From Atherix ibis (taxonomy: Eukaryota; Arthropoda; Insecta; Diptera; Athericidae), in NCBI GenBank assembly GCA_958298945.1, contig OY282609.1:40314954-40378953 (forward strand): DNA of 64,000 nt. Direction: 5' to 3'. The translations under genes and the position numbers were made by a program. This document shows positions 19,545-32,869 of this stretch, in pieces (positions within the stretch are counted from its first letter, which is position 1; each line of letters starts with the position of its first letter). The notes under the pieces are model-generated. The model ran no database searches. It worked only from the letters and a program-made list of their open reading frames with translations, and had not been told where the DNA came from.

Positions 19545-22540
19545 GTAGAAAATTTTCAGTAGAAACTTTCAATAGAAATTTTCAGTAGAAATTTTCAGTA
19601 GAATTTTTCAGTAGAAATTTTCAGTAGAAATTTTCAATAGAAATTTACAGTAGAAATTTTCAGTAGAAATTTTCAGTAGAAATTTTCAGTAGAAATTTTC
19701 AGTAGAAATTTTCAGTAGAAATTTACAGTAGAATTTTTCAGTAGAAATAGTTAGTAGAAATTTTCATTAGAAATTTTTAGTAGAATTTTTCAGTAGAAAC
19801 TTTTAGTAGAAATTTTCAGTAGAAATTTCAGTAGAAATTTTCAGTAGAAATTTCAGTAGAAATTTTCAGTAGAAATTTTCAGTAGAAATTTGCAGTAGAA
19901 AATTTCAGTAGAAATTTTCAGTAGAAATTTCCAGCAGATATTTTCAGTAGATACTTTCAGTAGATATTTTCAGTAGAAATTTTCAGTAGAAATTTTCTGT
20001 AGAAATTTTCAGTAGAAATTTTCAGTAGAAATTTTCAGTAGAAATTTTCAGTAGAAATTTTCAGTAGAAATTTTTAGTAGAAATTTTCAGTACAAATTTT
20101 CTGTAGAAACTTTCTGCAAAAATTTTCAGAAGAAATAGTTAGTAGAAATTTTCAGTAGGAATTTTCAGAGAAAAGTTCAGTAGAAATTTTCGGTAGGAAT
20201 TTTCAGTAGAAATTTTCAGTGGGAATTATCAGTAGAAATGTTCAGCATAAATTTTTAGTAGAATTTTTAGTAGAAATTTTTAGCAGAAATTTTAGTAGAA
20301 ATGTTTAGTAGAAATTTTTAGTAGAAATTTTCAGTAGAAATTTTCGGTAGAAATATTAAGGAGAAATTTTCAGTAGAAATATTTAGTAGAAATTTTCAGC
20401 TGAAACTTTTAGTAGAAATTTTCAGTAGAAATTTCAGTAGAAATTTTCAGTAGAAATTTCAGTAGAAATTTTCAGTAGAAAATTTCAGTAGAAATTTGCA
20501 GTAGAAAATTTCAGTAGAAATTTTCAGTAGAAATTTCCAGCAGATATTTTCAGTAGATACTTTCAGTAGATATTTTCAGTAGAAATTTTTAGTAGAAATC
20601 TTAAGTAGAAATTTTCAGTAGAAATTTTCAGTAGAAATTTTCAGTAGAAATTTTCAGTAGAAATTTTCAGTAGAAATTTTCAGTAGAAATTTTCAGTAAA
20701 AATTTTCAGTAGAAATTTTCAGTAGAAATTTTCAGTAGAAATCTTCAGTAGAAATTTTCAGTAGAAAATTTCAGAAGATATTTTCAGTAGAAATTTTTAG
20801 TAGAAATCTTAAGTAGAAATTTTCAGTAGAAATTTTCAGTAAAAATTTTCAGTAGAAATTTTCAGTACAAATTTTCAGTACAAATTTTCAGTACAAATTT
20901 TCAGTAGAAATTTTCAATATAAATTTTCAGTAGAAATTTTAGTGCGAATTATCAGTAGAAATGTTCAGCATAAATTTTTAGTTGAAATTTTCAGTAGAAA
21001 TTTTCTGTAAAAACTTTCAGTAGAAATAGTTAGCAGAAATTTTCAGTAGGAATTTTCAGTAGAAATTTTCAGTAGAAATTTTCAGTAGAAATTTTCAGTA
21101 GAAATTTTCAGTAGAAATTTTCAGTAGAAATTTTCAGTAGAAATTTTCAGTAGAAATTTTCAGTACCAATTGTCAGTAGCAATTTTGGGTAGAAAATTTC
21201 AGTAAAAATTTTCAGTAGAACTCTTAAGTAGACATTTTCAGTAGTAATTTTCAGTAGAACTCTTAAGTAAACATTTTCAGCAGAATTTTCAGTCGAAATT
21301 TTCAGTAGACATTTTTAGTAGAAATCTTCAGTAGAAATTTTCAGTAGAAATTTTCAGTAGATATTTTCAGCAGATATTCTCAGTAGATATTTTCAGTAGA
21401 AATCTTCAGTAGAAATTTTCAATATAAATTTTCAGTATGAATTTTCAGTAGAAATTTTAGTGCGAATTATCATCTTCAGTAGAAATTTTCAGTAGAAATT
21501 TTCAGTAGATATTTTCAGCAGATATTTTCAGTAGATATTTTCAGTAGAAATTTTCAGTAGAAATTTTCAGTAGAAATTTTCAGTAGAAATTTTCAGTACA
21601 AATTTTCAGTAGAAATTTTCAATATAAATTTTCAGTAGAAATTTTAGTGCGAATTATCAGTAGAAATGTTCAGCATAAATGTTTAGTTGAAATCTTCAGT
21701 AGAAATTTTCAGTAGAAATTTTCAGTAGATATTTTCAGTAGAAATTTTCAGAAGAAATTTTCAGTAGAAATTTTCAGTAGAAATTTTCAGTAGAAATTTT
21801 CAGTAGAAATTTTCTGTTAAAAATTTTCAGTAGAAATTTTCTGTAGAAATTTTCAGTAGAAATTTTCAGTAGAAATTTTCAGTAGAAATTTTCAGTAGAA
21901 ATTTTCAGTAGAAATTTTCAGTAGATATTTTCAGTAGAAATTTTCAGTAAAAATTTTTAGTAGAAATTTTCAGTAAAAATTTTCAGTAGAAATTTTCAGT
22001 AGAAATTTTCAGTAGAAATCTTCAGTAGAAATTTTCAGTAGAAATTTTCAGTAGGTATTTTCAGCAGATATTTTCAGTAGATATTTTCAGTAGAAATTTT
22101 CAGTAGAAATTTTCAGTACAAATTTTTAGTAGAAATTTTAGTGCGAATTATCAGTAGAAATGTTCAGCATAAATTTTTAGTTGAAATTTTCAGCAGAAAA
22201 TTTCTGTAAAAATTTTCAGTAGAAATAGTTAGTAGAAATTTTCAGTAGGAATTTTCAGTAGAAATTTTCAGTAGAAATTTTCAGTACCAATTGTCAGTAG
22301 CAATTTTGGGTAGAAAATTTCAGTAGAAATTTTTAGTAGAACTCTTAAGTAGACATTTTCAGTAGTAATTTTCAGTAGAACTCTTAAGTAAAAATTTTCA
22401 GCTGAATTTTCAGTCGAAATGTTCAGTAGACATTTTTAGTAGAAATCTTCAGTAGAAATTTTCAGTAGAAATTTTCAGTAGATATTTTCAGTAGATGTTT
22501 TCAGTAGAAATTTTCAGTAGAAATTTTCAGTACAAATTTT
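19545..22540 (+). repeat. Segmental duplication S5, copy 2 (about 3.0 kb)
   Basis: Tandem copy of 16,610-19,540. Markers at 21,164 and 22,285 and the off-register junction at 21,471 correspond to those of copy 1. The main length gain lies before 21,164, where the consensus run ahead of the marker is much longer than at 18,153. Private changes include TATTAAGGAG for TATTTAGGAG near 20,350. Confidence 0.87.
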
Positions 22541-23419
22541 CAGTACAAATTTTCAGTAGAAATTTTCAATATAAATTTTCAGTAGAAATTTTAGTGCGAA
22601 TTATCAGTAGAAATGTTCAGCATAAATTTTTAGTTGAAATTTTCAGTAGAAATTTTCTGTAAAAATTTTCAGTAGAAATAGTTAGTAGAAATTTTCAGTA
22701 GGAATTTTTAGTAGAAATTTTCAGTACCAATTGTCAGTAGCAATTTTGGGTAGAAATTTTCAGTAGAACTCTTAAGTAGACATTTTCAGTAGTAATTTTC
22801 AGTAGAACCCTTAAGTAAAAATTTTCAGCAGAATTTTCAGTAGATATTTTTAGTAGACATTTTTAGTAGAAATCTTCAGTAGAAATTTTCAGTAGAAATT
22901 TTCAGTAGAAATTTTCAGTAGATATTTTTAGCAGATATTCTCAGTAGATATTTTCAGTAGAAATCTTCAGTAGAAATCTTCAGTAGAAATTTTCAATATA
23001 AATTTTCAGTATGAATTTTCAGTAGAAATTTTAGTGCGAATTATCAGTAGAAATGTTCAGCATAAATTTTCAGTAGAAATTTTCAGTAGACATTTTCAGT
23101 AGAAATTTTCTGGACCAATTGTCAGTAGCAATTTTGGGTACAAATTTTCAGTAGAAATTTTCAGTAGAAATCTTAAGTAGAAATTTTCAATAGTAATTTT
23201 CAGTAGAAATCTAAAGTAAAAATTTTCAGAAGAAATTTTCAGTTGAAATTTTCAGTAGAAATTTTCAGTAGAAATTTTCAGAAGAAATTTTCAATATAAA
23301 TTTTCAGTAGGGATTTTCAGTAGAAATTTTAGTGCGAATTATCAGTAGAAATGTTCAGCATACATTTTTAGTTGAAATTTTCAGTAGAAATTTTTAGTAG
23401 AAATTTTCAGTAGAAATTT
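22541..23419 (+). repeat. A-type blocks between S5 and S6
   Basis: Two left markers, at 22,725 (TACC form) and 23,113 (GGACC form). It contains CCCTTAAG, TTTTTAGCAG and TAGGGATTTTCAG units. The order resembles 7.9-8.35 kb followed by 3.88-4.2 kb, so it is another arrangement of the same modules. Confidence 0.83.
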
Positions 23420-25870
23420 TCAGTAGAAATTTCCAGTAGAAATTTTCAGTAGAAATTTTGAGAAGAAAGTTTTAGTACCAATTGTCAGTAGCAATTTTGG
23501 GTATAAATTTTCAGTAGAACTCTTAAGTAGACATTTCCAGTAGTAATTTTTAGTAGAAATCTTAAGTAAAAATTTTCAGCAGAATTTTCAGTAGAAATTT
23601 TCAGTAGAAATTTTCAGTAGAAATCTTCAGTAGAAATTTTTAATAGAAATTTTCAATAGAAATTTTCAGTAGATATTTTCAGTAGATATTTTCAGTAGAT
23701 ATTTTCAGTAGATATTTTCAGAAAATATTTTCAGTAGAAATTTTGAGTAGAAATTTTCAGTAGAAATTTTCTGTAGAAATTTTCTGCAAAAATTTTTAGT
23801 AGAAATGTTCAGCAATAAATTTTTAGTTGAAATTTTCAGTAGAAATTTTCAGTAGAAATTTTCAGTAGAAATTTTTAGTAGAAATTTTCAGAAGAAATTT
23901 TCAGTAGAAATTTTCAGTAGAAATTTTCAGTAGAAATTTTCAGTAGAAATTTTCAGTAGAAATTTTCAGTAAAAATTTTCAGTAGAAATTTTCAGTAAAA
24001 ATTTTCAGTAGAAATTTTCAGTAGAAATTTTCAGTAGAAATTTTCAGTAGAAATTTTCAATAGAAATCTTCAGTAGAAATTTTCAGTAGAAATTTTCAGT
24101 AGAAATTTTCAGTAGAAATTTTCAGTAAAAATTTTCAGTAGAAATTTTCAGTAGAAATTTTCAGTAGAAATTTTCAGTAAAAATTTTCAGTAGAAATTTT
24201 CAGTAGAAATTTTCAATAGAAATCTTCAGTAGAAATTTTCAGTAGAAATTTTCAGTAGATATTTTCAGCAGATATTTTCAGTAGATATTTTCAGTAGAAA
24301 TTTTCAGTAGAAATTTTCAGTACAAATTTTCAGTAGAAATTTAAGTGCGAATTATCAGTAGAAATGTTCAGCATAAATTTTTAGTTGACATTTTCAGTAG
24401 AAATTTTCTGTAAAAATTTTCAGTAGAAATAGTTAGTACAAATTTTCAGTACAAATTTTCAGTACAAATTTTCAGTACAAATTTTCAGTACAAATTTTCA
24501 GTAGAAATTTTAGTGCGAATTATCAGTAGAAATGTTCAGCATAAATTTTTAGTTGAAATTTTCAATAGAAATTTTCTGTAAAAATTTTCAGTAGAAATAG
24601 TTAGTAGAAATTTTCAGTAGGAATTTTCAGTAGAAATTTTCAGTAGAAATTTTCAGTACCAAATGTCAGTAGCAATTTTGGGTAGAAATTTTCAGTAGAA
24701 ATTTTCAGTAGAACTCTTAAGTAGACATTTTCAGTAGTAATTTTCAGTAGAACCCTTAAGTAAAAATTTTCAGCAGAATTTTCAGTAGAAATTTTTAGTA
24801 GACATTTTTAGTAGAAATCTTCAGTAGAAATTTTCAGTAGAAATTTTCAGTAGAAATTTTCAGTAGATATTTTCAGCAGATATTCTCAGTAGATATTTTC
24901 AGTAGATATCTTCAGAAGAAATTTTCAATATAAATTTTCAGCATAAATTTTCAGTAGAAATTTTCAGTAGAAACTTTCAGTAGAAATTTTCAGTAGAAAT
25001 TTTCTGGACCAATTGTCAGTAGCAATGGGTACAAATTTTTAGTACAAATTTTCAGTAGAAATCTTAAGTAGAAATTTTCAGTAGTAATTTTCAGTAGAAA
25101 TCTTAAGTAAAAATTTTCAGAAGAAATTTTCAGTTGAAATTTTCAGTAGAAATTTTCAGTAGAAATTTTCAGTAGAAATTTTCAGTAGAAATTTTCAGTA
25201 GAAATTTTCAGTAGAAATTTTCAGTAGAAATTTTCAATATAAATTTTCAGTAGGGATTTTCAGTAGAATTTTTAGTGCGAATTATCAGTAGAAATGTTCA
25301 GCATACATTTTTAGTTGAAATTTTCAGTAGAAATTTTTAGTAGAAATTTTCAGTAGAAATTTTCAGTAGCAATTTCCAGTAGAAATTTTCAGTAGAAATT
25401 TTGAGGAGAAAGTTTTAGTACCAATTGTCAGTAGCAATTTTGGGTATAAATTTTCAGTAGAGCTCTTAAGTAGACATTTTCAGTAGTAATTTTTAGTAGA
25501 AATCTAAAGTAAAAATTTTAAGCAGAATTTTCAGTAGAAATTTTCAGTAGAAATTTTCAGTAGAAATTTTCAGTAGAAATCTTCAGTAGCAATTTTCAGT
25601 AGAAATTTTCAATAGAAATTTTCAATAGAAATTTTCAGTAGATATTTTCAGTAGATATTTTCAGTAGATATTTTCAGTAGATATTTTCAGTAGATATTTT
25701 CAGTAGAAATTTTCAGTAGAAATTTTCAGTAGAAATTTTCAGTAGAAATTTTTAGTAGAAATTTTCAGTAGAAATTTTCAGTAGAAATTTTCAGTAGAAA
25801 TTTTCAGTAGAAATTTTCAGTAAAAATTTTCAGTAGAAATTTTCAGTAGAAATTTTCAGTAGAAATTTTC
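23420..25870 (+). repeat. Segmental duplication S6, copy 1 (about 2.45 kb)
   Basis: Markers at 23,476, 24,657 (ACCAAATG variant), 25,007 (followed by GCAATGGG, four bases shorter than usual) and 25,419. Each has a counterpart in 26,400-28,730 at offsets of 2,980, 2,811, 2,862 and 2,862 bp. The first drop is 169 bp, exactly 13 units, lost from the consensus run in copy 2 or gained here. The second is a 51-bp insertion in copy 2 containing TATGAATTTTCAG and TGCGAATTATCAG. Confidence 0.88.
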
Positions 25871-26399
25871 AGTAGAAATTTTCAGTAGAAATTTTCAGTA
25901 GAAATTTTCAGTAGAAATTTTCAGTAGAAATCTTCCGTAGAAATTTTCAGTAGAAATTTTCAGTAGATATTTTCAGCAGATATTTTCAGTAGATATTTTC
26001 AGTAGAAATTTTCAGTAGAAATTTTCAGTAGAAATTTTCAGTAGAAATTTTCAGTAGAAATTTTAGTGCGAATTATCAGTAGAAATGTTCAGCATAAATT
26101 TTTAGTTGAAATTTTCAGTAGAAATTTTCTGTAAAAATTTTCAGTAGAAATAGTTAGTAGAAATTTTTAGTAGGAATTTTCAGTAGAAATTTTCAGTAGA
26201 AATTTTCAGTACCAATTGTCAGTAGCAATTTTGGGTAGAAAATTTCAGTAGAAATTTTCAGTAGAACTCTTAAATAGACATTTTCGGTAGTAATTTTCAG
26301 TAGAAGTCTTAAGTAAAAATTTTCAGCAGAATTTTCAGTCGAAATTTTCAGTAGACATTTTTAGTAGAAATCTTCAGTAGAAATTTTCAGTAGAAATTT
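25871..26399 (+). repeat. A-type block between S6 copies
   Basis: One standard block with the marker at 26,210 and the usual TCGAAATTTTCAG and TAGACATTTTTAG units, with changes such as TCTTAAATAG and TTTTCGGTAG. It ends where a TTTCCAATAG unit starts the second S6 copy. Confidence 0.82.
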
Positions 26400-28730
26400 T
26401 CAGTAGAAATTTCCAATAGAAATTTTCAGTAGAAATTTTGAGAAGAAAGTTTTAGTACCAATTGTCAGTAGCAATTTTGGGTATAAATTTTCAGTAGAAC
26501 TCTTAAGTAGACATTTCCAGTAGTAATTTTTAGTAGAAATCTTAAGTAAAAATTTTCAGCAGAATTTTCAGTAGAAATTTTCAGTAGAAATTTTCAGTAG
26601 AAATCTTCAGTAGAAATTTTTAATAGAAATTTTCAATAGAAATTTTCAGTAGATATTTTCAGTAGATATTTTCAGTAGATATTTTCAATAGATATTTTCA
26701 GAAAATATTTTCAGTAGAAATTTTGAGTAGAAATTTTCAGTAGAAATTTTCTGTAGAAATTTTCTGCAAAAATTTTTAGTAGAAATGTTCAGCAATAAAT
26801 TTTTAGTTGAAATTTTCAGTAGAAATTTTCAGTAGAAATTTTCAGTAGAAATTTTTAGTAGAAATTTTCAGTAGAAATTTTCAGTAGAAATTTTCAGTAG
26901 AAATTTTCAGTAGAAATTTTCAGTAGAAATTTTCAGTAAAAATTTTCAGTAGAAATTTTCAGTAGAAATTTTCAGTAGAAATTTTCAGTAGAAATTTTCA
27001 GTAAAAATTTTCAGTAGAAATTTTCAGTAGAAATTTTCAATAGAAATCTTCAGTAGAAATTTTCAGTAGAAATTTTCAGTAGATATTTTCAGCAGATATT
27101 TTCAGTAGATATTTTCAGTAGAAATTTTCAGTAGAAATTTTCAGTACAAATTTTCAGTAGAAATTTTAGTGCGAATTATCAGTAGAAATGTTCAGCATAA
27201 ATTTTTAGTTGACATTTTCAGTAGAAATTTTCTGTAAAAATTTTCAGTAGAAATAGTTAGTACAAATTTTCAGTACAAATTTTCAGTACAAATTTTCAGT
27301 ACAAATTTTCAGTAGAAATTTTAGTGCGAATTATCAGTAGAAATGTTCAGCATAAATTTTTAGTTGAAATTTTCAATAGAAATTTTCTGTAAAAATTTTC
27401 AGTAGAAATAGTTAGTAGAAATTTTCAGTAGGAATTTTCAGTAGAAATTTTCAGTAGAAATTTTCAGTACCAAATGTCAGTAGCAATTTTGGGTAGAAAT
27501 TTTCAGTAGAAATTTTCAGTAGAACTCTTAAGTAGACATTTTCAGTAGTAATTTTCAGTAGAACCCTTAAGTAAAAATTTTCAGCAGAATTTTCAGTAGA
27601 AATTTTTAGTAGACATTTTTAGTAGAAATCTTCAGTAGAAATTTTCAGTAGAAATTTTCAGTAGAAATTTTCAGTAGATATTTTCAGCAGATATTCTCAG
27701 TAGATATTTTCAGTAGATATCTTCAGAAGAAATTTTCAATATAAATTTTCAGTATGAATTTTCAGTAGAAATTTTAGTGCGAATTATCAGTAGAAATGTT
27801 CAGCATAAATTTTCAGTAGAAATTTTCAGTAGAAACTTTCAGTAGAAATTTTCAGTAGAAATTTTCTGGACCAATTGTCAGTAGCAATGGGTACAAATTT
27901 TTAGTACAAATTTTCAGTAGAAATCTTAAGTAGAAATTTTCAGTAGTAATTTTCAGTAGAAATCTTAAGTAAAAATTTTCAGAAGAAATTTTCAGTTGAA
28001 ATTTTCAGTAGAAAATTTCAGTAGAAATTTTCAGTAGAAATTTTCAGTAGAAATTTTCAGTAGAAATTTTCAGTAGAAATTTTCAGTAGAAATTTTCAAT
28101 ATAAATTTTCAGTAGGGATTTTCAGTAGAATTTTTAGTGCGAATTATCAGTAGAAATGTTCAGCATACATTTTTAGTTGAAATTTTCAGTAGAAATTTTT
28201 AGTAGAAATTTTCAGTAGAAATTTTCAGTAGCAATTTCCAGTAGAAATTTTCAGTAGAAATTTTGAGGAGAAAGTTTTAGTACCAATTGTCAGTAGCAAT
28301 TTTGGGTATAAATTTTCAGTAGAGCTCTTAAGTAGACATTTTCAGTAGTAATTTTTAGTAGAAATCTAAAGTAAAAATTTTAAGCAGAATTTTCAGTAGA
28401 AATTTTCAGTAGAAATTTTCAGTAGAAATTTTCAGTAGAAATCTTCAGTAGCAATTTTCAGTAGAAATTTTCAATAGAAATTTTCAATAGAAATTTTCAG
28501 TAGATATTTTCAGTAGATATTTTCAGTAGATATTTTCAGTAGATATTTTCAGTAGATATTTTCAGTAGAAATTTTCAGTAGAAATTTTCAGTAGAAATTT
28601 TCAGTAGAAATTTTTAGTAGAAATTTTCAGTAGAAATTTTCAGTAGAAATTTTCAGTAGAAATTTTCAGTAGAAATTTTCAGTAAAAATTTTCAGTAGAA
28701 ATTTTCAGTAGAAATTTTCAGTAGAAATTT
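26400..28730 (+). repeat. Segmental duplication S6, copy 2; last left-domain segment
   Basis: Copy of 23,420-25,870 with markers at 26,456, 27,468, 27,869 and 28,281. The marker at 28,281 is the last intact left-domain marker in the window. The copy ends in a consensus run at about 28,725, where TTTTCAGAGAAATG begins the right domain. Confidence 0.88.
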
Positions 28731-28960
28731 TCAGAGAAATGTTCAGTAGAAATTATCAGTTGGAATTTTCAGTGGGAATTATCAGTAGAAATGTTCAGCA
28801 TAAAATTTTAGTGGAATTTTTAGTAGAAATTTTTAGCAGAAATTTTAGTAGAATTTTTTTGTAGAAATTTTCAGTAGAAATTTTCAGTAGATATTTTCAG
28901 TAGAAATTTTTAGTAGAAATTTTCAGTAGAAATTTTCTGTAGAAATTTTCTGCAAAAATT
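28725..28960 (+). repeat. Block D copy 1 (AAT7G unit)
   Basis: Defined by TTTTCAGAGAAATG, TATCAGTTGGAATT, CAGTGGGAATTATCAG, TTTAGTGGAATTTTTAG and a unit with seven T's (AATTTTTTTG at 28,852). The seven-T unit recurs at 37,642, 41,311, 45,564 and 60,875, always in this order. It marks the start of the right domain and resembles E blocks of the left domain, so it may be the link between the two. Confidence 0.85.
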
Positions 28961-29100
28961 TTCAGTAGAAATGTTCAGCATAAATTTTTAGTTGAAATTT
29001 TCAGTAGAAATTTTCAGTAGAAATTTTCAGTAGAAAGTTTCAGTAGAAATTTTCAGTAGAAATTTTCAGTACAAATTTTCAGTGCAAATTTTCAGTAGAA

Positions 29101-29860
29101 CTTTTCAATATAAATTTTTAGTGCGAATTATCAGTAGAAATGTTCAGCATAAATTTTTAGTTGAAATTTTCAGTAGAAATTTTCTGTAGAAATTTTTAGT
29201 AGAAATATTCAGTAGAAATTTTCAGTAGAAATTTTCAGTAGAAATTTTTAGTAGAAATTTTCAGTAGAAATTTTCAGTAGAAATTTTCAGTAGAAATTTT
29301 CAGTAAAAATTTTCAGTAGAAATTTTCAGTAGAAATTTTCAGTAGAAATCTTCTGTAGAAATTTTCAGTAGAAATTTTCAGTAGATATTTTCAGTAGATA
29401 TTGTTAGTAGATATTTTCAGTAGAAATTTTCAGTAGAAATTTTCAGTAGAAATTTTCAGTAGAAATTTTCAGTAGAAATTTTCAGTAGAAATTTTCAGTA
29501 GAAATTTTCAGTAGAAATTTTTAGTAGAAATTTTCAGTAGAAATTATCAGTAGAAATTTTCAATATAAATTTTCAGTAGTGATTTATTAGTAGAAATTTT
29601 AGTGCCAATTATCAGTAGAAATGTTCAGCATAAATGTTCAGTAGAAATTTTCAGTAGGAATTTTCAGTAGAAATTTTCAGTGGAAATTATCAGTAGAAAT
29701 GTTCAGCATAAAATTTTAGTAGAATTTTTAGTAGAAATTTTTAGCAGAAATTTTAGTAGAAATTTTTAAAAGAAATTTTCAGTAGAAATTTTCAGTAGAA
29801 ATTTTCGGTAGAAATTTTTATGAGAAATTTTCAGTAGAATTTTTCAGTAGAAATTTTCGG
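29101..29860 (+). repeat. Right-domain segment with GAACTTTTCAATATAAAT
   Basis: Starts at a GAACTTTTCAATATAAAT unit (29,101) and includes TATTGTTAG near 29,400, the TAGTGATTTATTAG marker (29,575), GTGCCAATT and a TTTTTATGAG unit. The same segment recurs from 43,258 and from 48,481 (5,223 bp apart), placing it among the widely dispersed right-domain modules. Confidence 0.85.
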
Positions 29861-29864
29861 TAGA

Positions 29865-31310
29865 AATTTTCAGTAGTAATTTTCAGTAGAAATTTTCAGT
29901 AGAAATTTTCAGTAGAAATTTTCAGTAGAAATTTTCAGTAAAAATTTTCAGTAAAAATTTTCAGTAGAAATTTTCAGTAGAAATTTTCAGTAGAAATTTT
30001 CAGTAGAAATTTTCAGTAGAAATTTTCAGTAGAAATTTTCAGTAGAAATTTTCAGTAGAAATTTTCAGTAGAAATTTTCAGTAGAAATTTTCAGTAGAAA
30101 TTTTCAGTAGAAATTTTCAGTAGAAATTTTCAGTAGAAATTTTCAGTAGAAATTTTCAGTAGAAATTTTCAGTAGAAATTTTCAGTAGAAATTCTCAGCA
30201 GAAATTTTCAGTAGAAATTCTCAGTAGAAATTCTCAGTAGAAATCTTCAGTACAAATTTTCAGTAGAAATTTTCAGTAGAAATTTTCAGTAGAAATTTTC
30301 AGTAGAAATTTTCAGTAGAAATTTTCAGTAGAAATTTTCAGTAGAAATTTTCAGTAGAAATTTTCAGTAGAAATTTTCAGTAGAAATTTTCAGTAGAAAT
30401 TTTCAGTAGAAATTTTCAGTAGAAATTTTCAGTAGAAATTTTCAGTAGAAATTTTCAGTAGAAATTTTCAGTAGAAATTTTCAGTAGAAATTTTCAGTAG
30501 AAATCTTCAGTAGAAATTTTCAGTAGAAATTTTCAGTACAAATTTTCAGTAGAAATTTTCAATATAAATTTTCAGTAGGAATTTTCGGTAGAAATTTTTA
30601 GTAGAATTTTTAGTAGAAATTTTTAGTAGAAATTTTCGGTAGAAATTTTTAGAAGAAATTTTCAGTAGAAATTTTTAGTAGAAATTTTCAGTAGAAATTT
30701 TTAGAAGAAATTTTCAGCAGAAATTTTAGTAGAAATGTTTAATAGAAATTATCAGTAGAAATTTTCAGTAGAAATTTTCGGTAGAAATTTTTAGAAGAAA
30801 TTTTCAGTAGAAATTTTTAGTAGAAATTTTCAGTAGAAATTTTTAGAAGAAATTTTCAGCAGAAATTTTTAGTAGAAATTTTCAGTAGAAATTTTTAGAA
30901 GAAATTTTCAGCAGAAATTTTAGTAGAAATGTTTAATAGAAATTATCAGTAGAAATTTTCAGTAGAAATTTTCGGTAGAAATTTTTAGAAGAAATTTGCA
31001 GTAGAAATTTTCAGTAGAAATTTTCAGTAGAAATTTTCAGTAGAAATTATCAGTAGAAATTTTTAGTAGAAATGTTCAGTAGAAATTTTAGTAGAAATGT
31101 TTAATAGAAATTATCAGTAGAAATTTTCAGTAGAAATTTTCGGTAGAAATTTTTAGAAGAAATTTTCAGTAGAAATTTTTAGTAGAAATGTTTAGTAGAA
31201 ATTTTTAGAAGAAATTTTCAGTAGAAATTTCAGTAGAAATTTTCAGTAGAAATTTTCAGTAGATATTTTCATTTGAATTTTTAGTAGATATAATTTGTAG
31301 ATATTTTCAG
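29865..31310 (+). repeat. Segmental duplication S7, copy 1
   Basis: Contains two long consensus runs of about 18 units each (about 29,957-30,190 and 30,253-30,502) separated by TTCTCAGCAG and TTCTCAGTAG units, then a field of TTTTTAGAAG, TTTTCAGCAG, AAATGTTTAATAG and TTTTCGG units, ending at TATAATTTGTAG (about 31,290). It matches 32,870-34,330 at offsets of 3,007 bp (30,191) and 3,022 bp (31,287). Confidence 0.87.
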
Positions 31311-32869
31311 TAGAAATTTTTAGCAGAAATTTTAGTAGAAATTTTTAATAGAAATTTTTAGTAGAAATTTTCAGTAGAAATTTTCGGTACAAATTTTTAG
31401 GAGAAATTTTCAGTAGAATTTTTCAGGAGAAATTTTCGGTAGAAATTTTCAGTAGTAATTTTCAGTAGAAATTTTCAGTAGAAATTTTCAGTAAAAATTT
31501 TCAGTAGAAATTTTCAGTAGAAATTTTCAGTAGAAATTTTCAGTAGAAATTTTCAGTAGAAATTTTCAGTAGAAATTTTCAGTAGCAATTTTCAGTAGAA
31601 ATTTTCAGTAGAAATTTTCAGTAGAAATTCTCAGTAGAAATTTTCAGTAGAAATTTTCAGTAGAAATTTTCAGTAGAAATTCTCAGTAGAAATTCTCAGT
31701 AGAAATTTTCAGTACAAATTTTCAGTAGAAATTTTCAGTAGAAATTTTCGGTAAAAATTTTCAGTAGAAATTTTCAGTAGAAATTTTTAGTAGAAATCTT
31801 TTGTAGAAATTTTCAGTAGAAATTTTCAGTAGATATTTTCAGTAGATATTTTCAGTAGATATTTTCAGTAGAAATTTTCAGTAGAAATTTTCAGTACAAA
31901 TTTTCAGTAGAAATTTTCAGTAGAAATTTTCAGTAGAAATTTTCAGTAGAAATTTTCAGTAGAAATTTTCAGTAGAAATTTTTAGTAGAAATTTTCAGTA
32001 GAAATTATCAGTAGAAATTTTCAATATAAATTTTCAGTAGTGATTTATTAGTAGAAATTTTAGTGCGAATTATCAGTAGAAATGTTCAGCATAAATGTTC
32101 AGTAGAAATTTTCAGTAGAAATTTTCAGTGGAAATTATCAGTAGAAATGTTCAGCATAAAATTTTAGTAGAATTTTTAGTAGAAATTTTTAGCAGAAATT
32201 TTAGTAGAAATTTTTAATAGAAATTTTCAGTAGAAATTTTCAGTAGAAATTTTCGGTACAAATTTTTAGGAGAAATTTTCAGTAGAATTTTGCAGGAGAA
32301 ATTTTCGGTAGAAATTTTCAGTAGTAATTTTCAGTAGAAATTTTCAGTAGAAATTTTCAGTAAAAATTTTCAGTAGAAATTTTCAGTAGAAATTTTCAGT
32401 AGAAATTTTCAGTAGAAATTTTCAGTAGAAATTTTCAGTAGAAATTTTCAGTAGAAATTTTCAGTAGAAATTTTCAGTAGAAATTTTCAGTAGAAATTTT
32501 CAGTAGAAATTTTCAGTAGAAATTCTCAGTAGAAATTTTCAGTAGAAATTTTCAGTAGAAATTTTCAGTAGAAATTCTCAGTAGAAATTCTCAGTAGAAA
32601 TTTTCAGTACAAATTTTCAGTAGAAATTTGCAGTAGAAATTTTCAGTAGAAATTTTCAGTAGAAATTTTCAGTAGAAATTTTCAGTACAAATTTTCAGTA
32701 GAAATTTTCAGTAGAAATTTTCAGTAGAAATTTTCAGTAGAAATTTTCAGTAGAAATTTTCAGTAGAAATCTTCAGTAGAAATTTTCAGTACAAATTTTC
32801 AGTACAAATTTTCAGTAGAAATTTTCAGTAGAAATTTTCAATATAAATTTTCAGTAGAAATTTTCGGTA
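31311..32869 (+). repeat. Right-domain segment with TAGTGATTTATTAG (copy at 32,036)
   Basis: Units in order: TTTTTAATAG, GGTACAAATTTTTAGGAG, TCTCAG runs, CTTTTGTAG (31,798), three TAGATATTTTCAG, the marker at 32,036 with GTGCGAATT, then TTTTAGTAG and AGGAG units. It corresponds to about 34,700-35,750; offsets are 2,906 bp at the CTTTTGTAG unit and 2,893 bp at the marker, one 13-bp unit apart. Confidence 0.85.
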
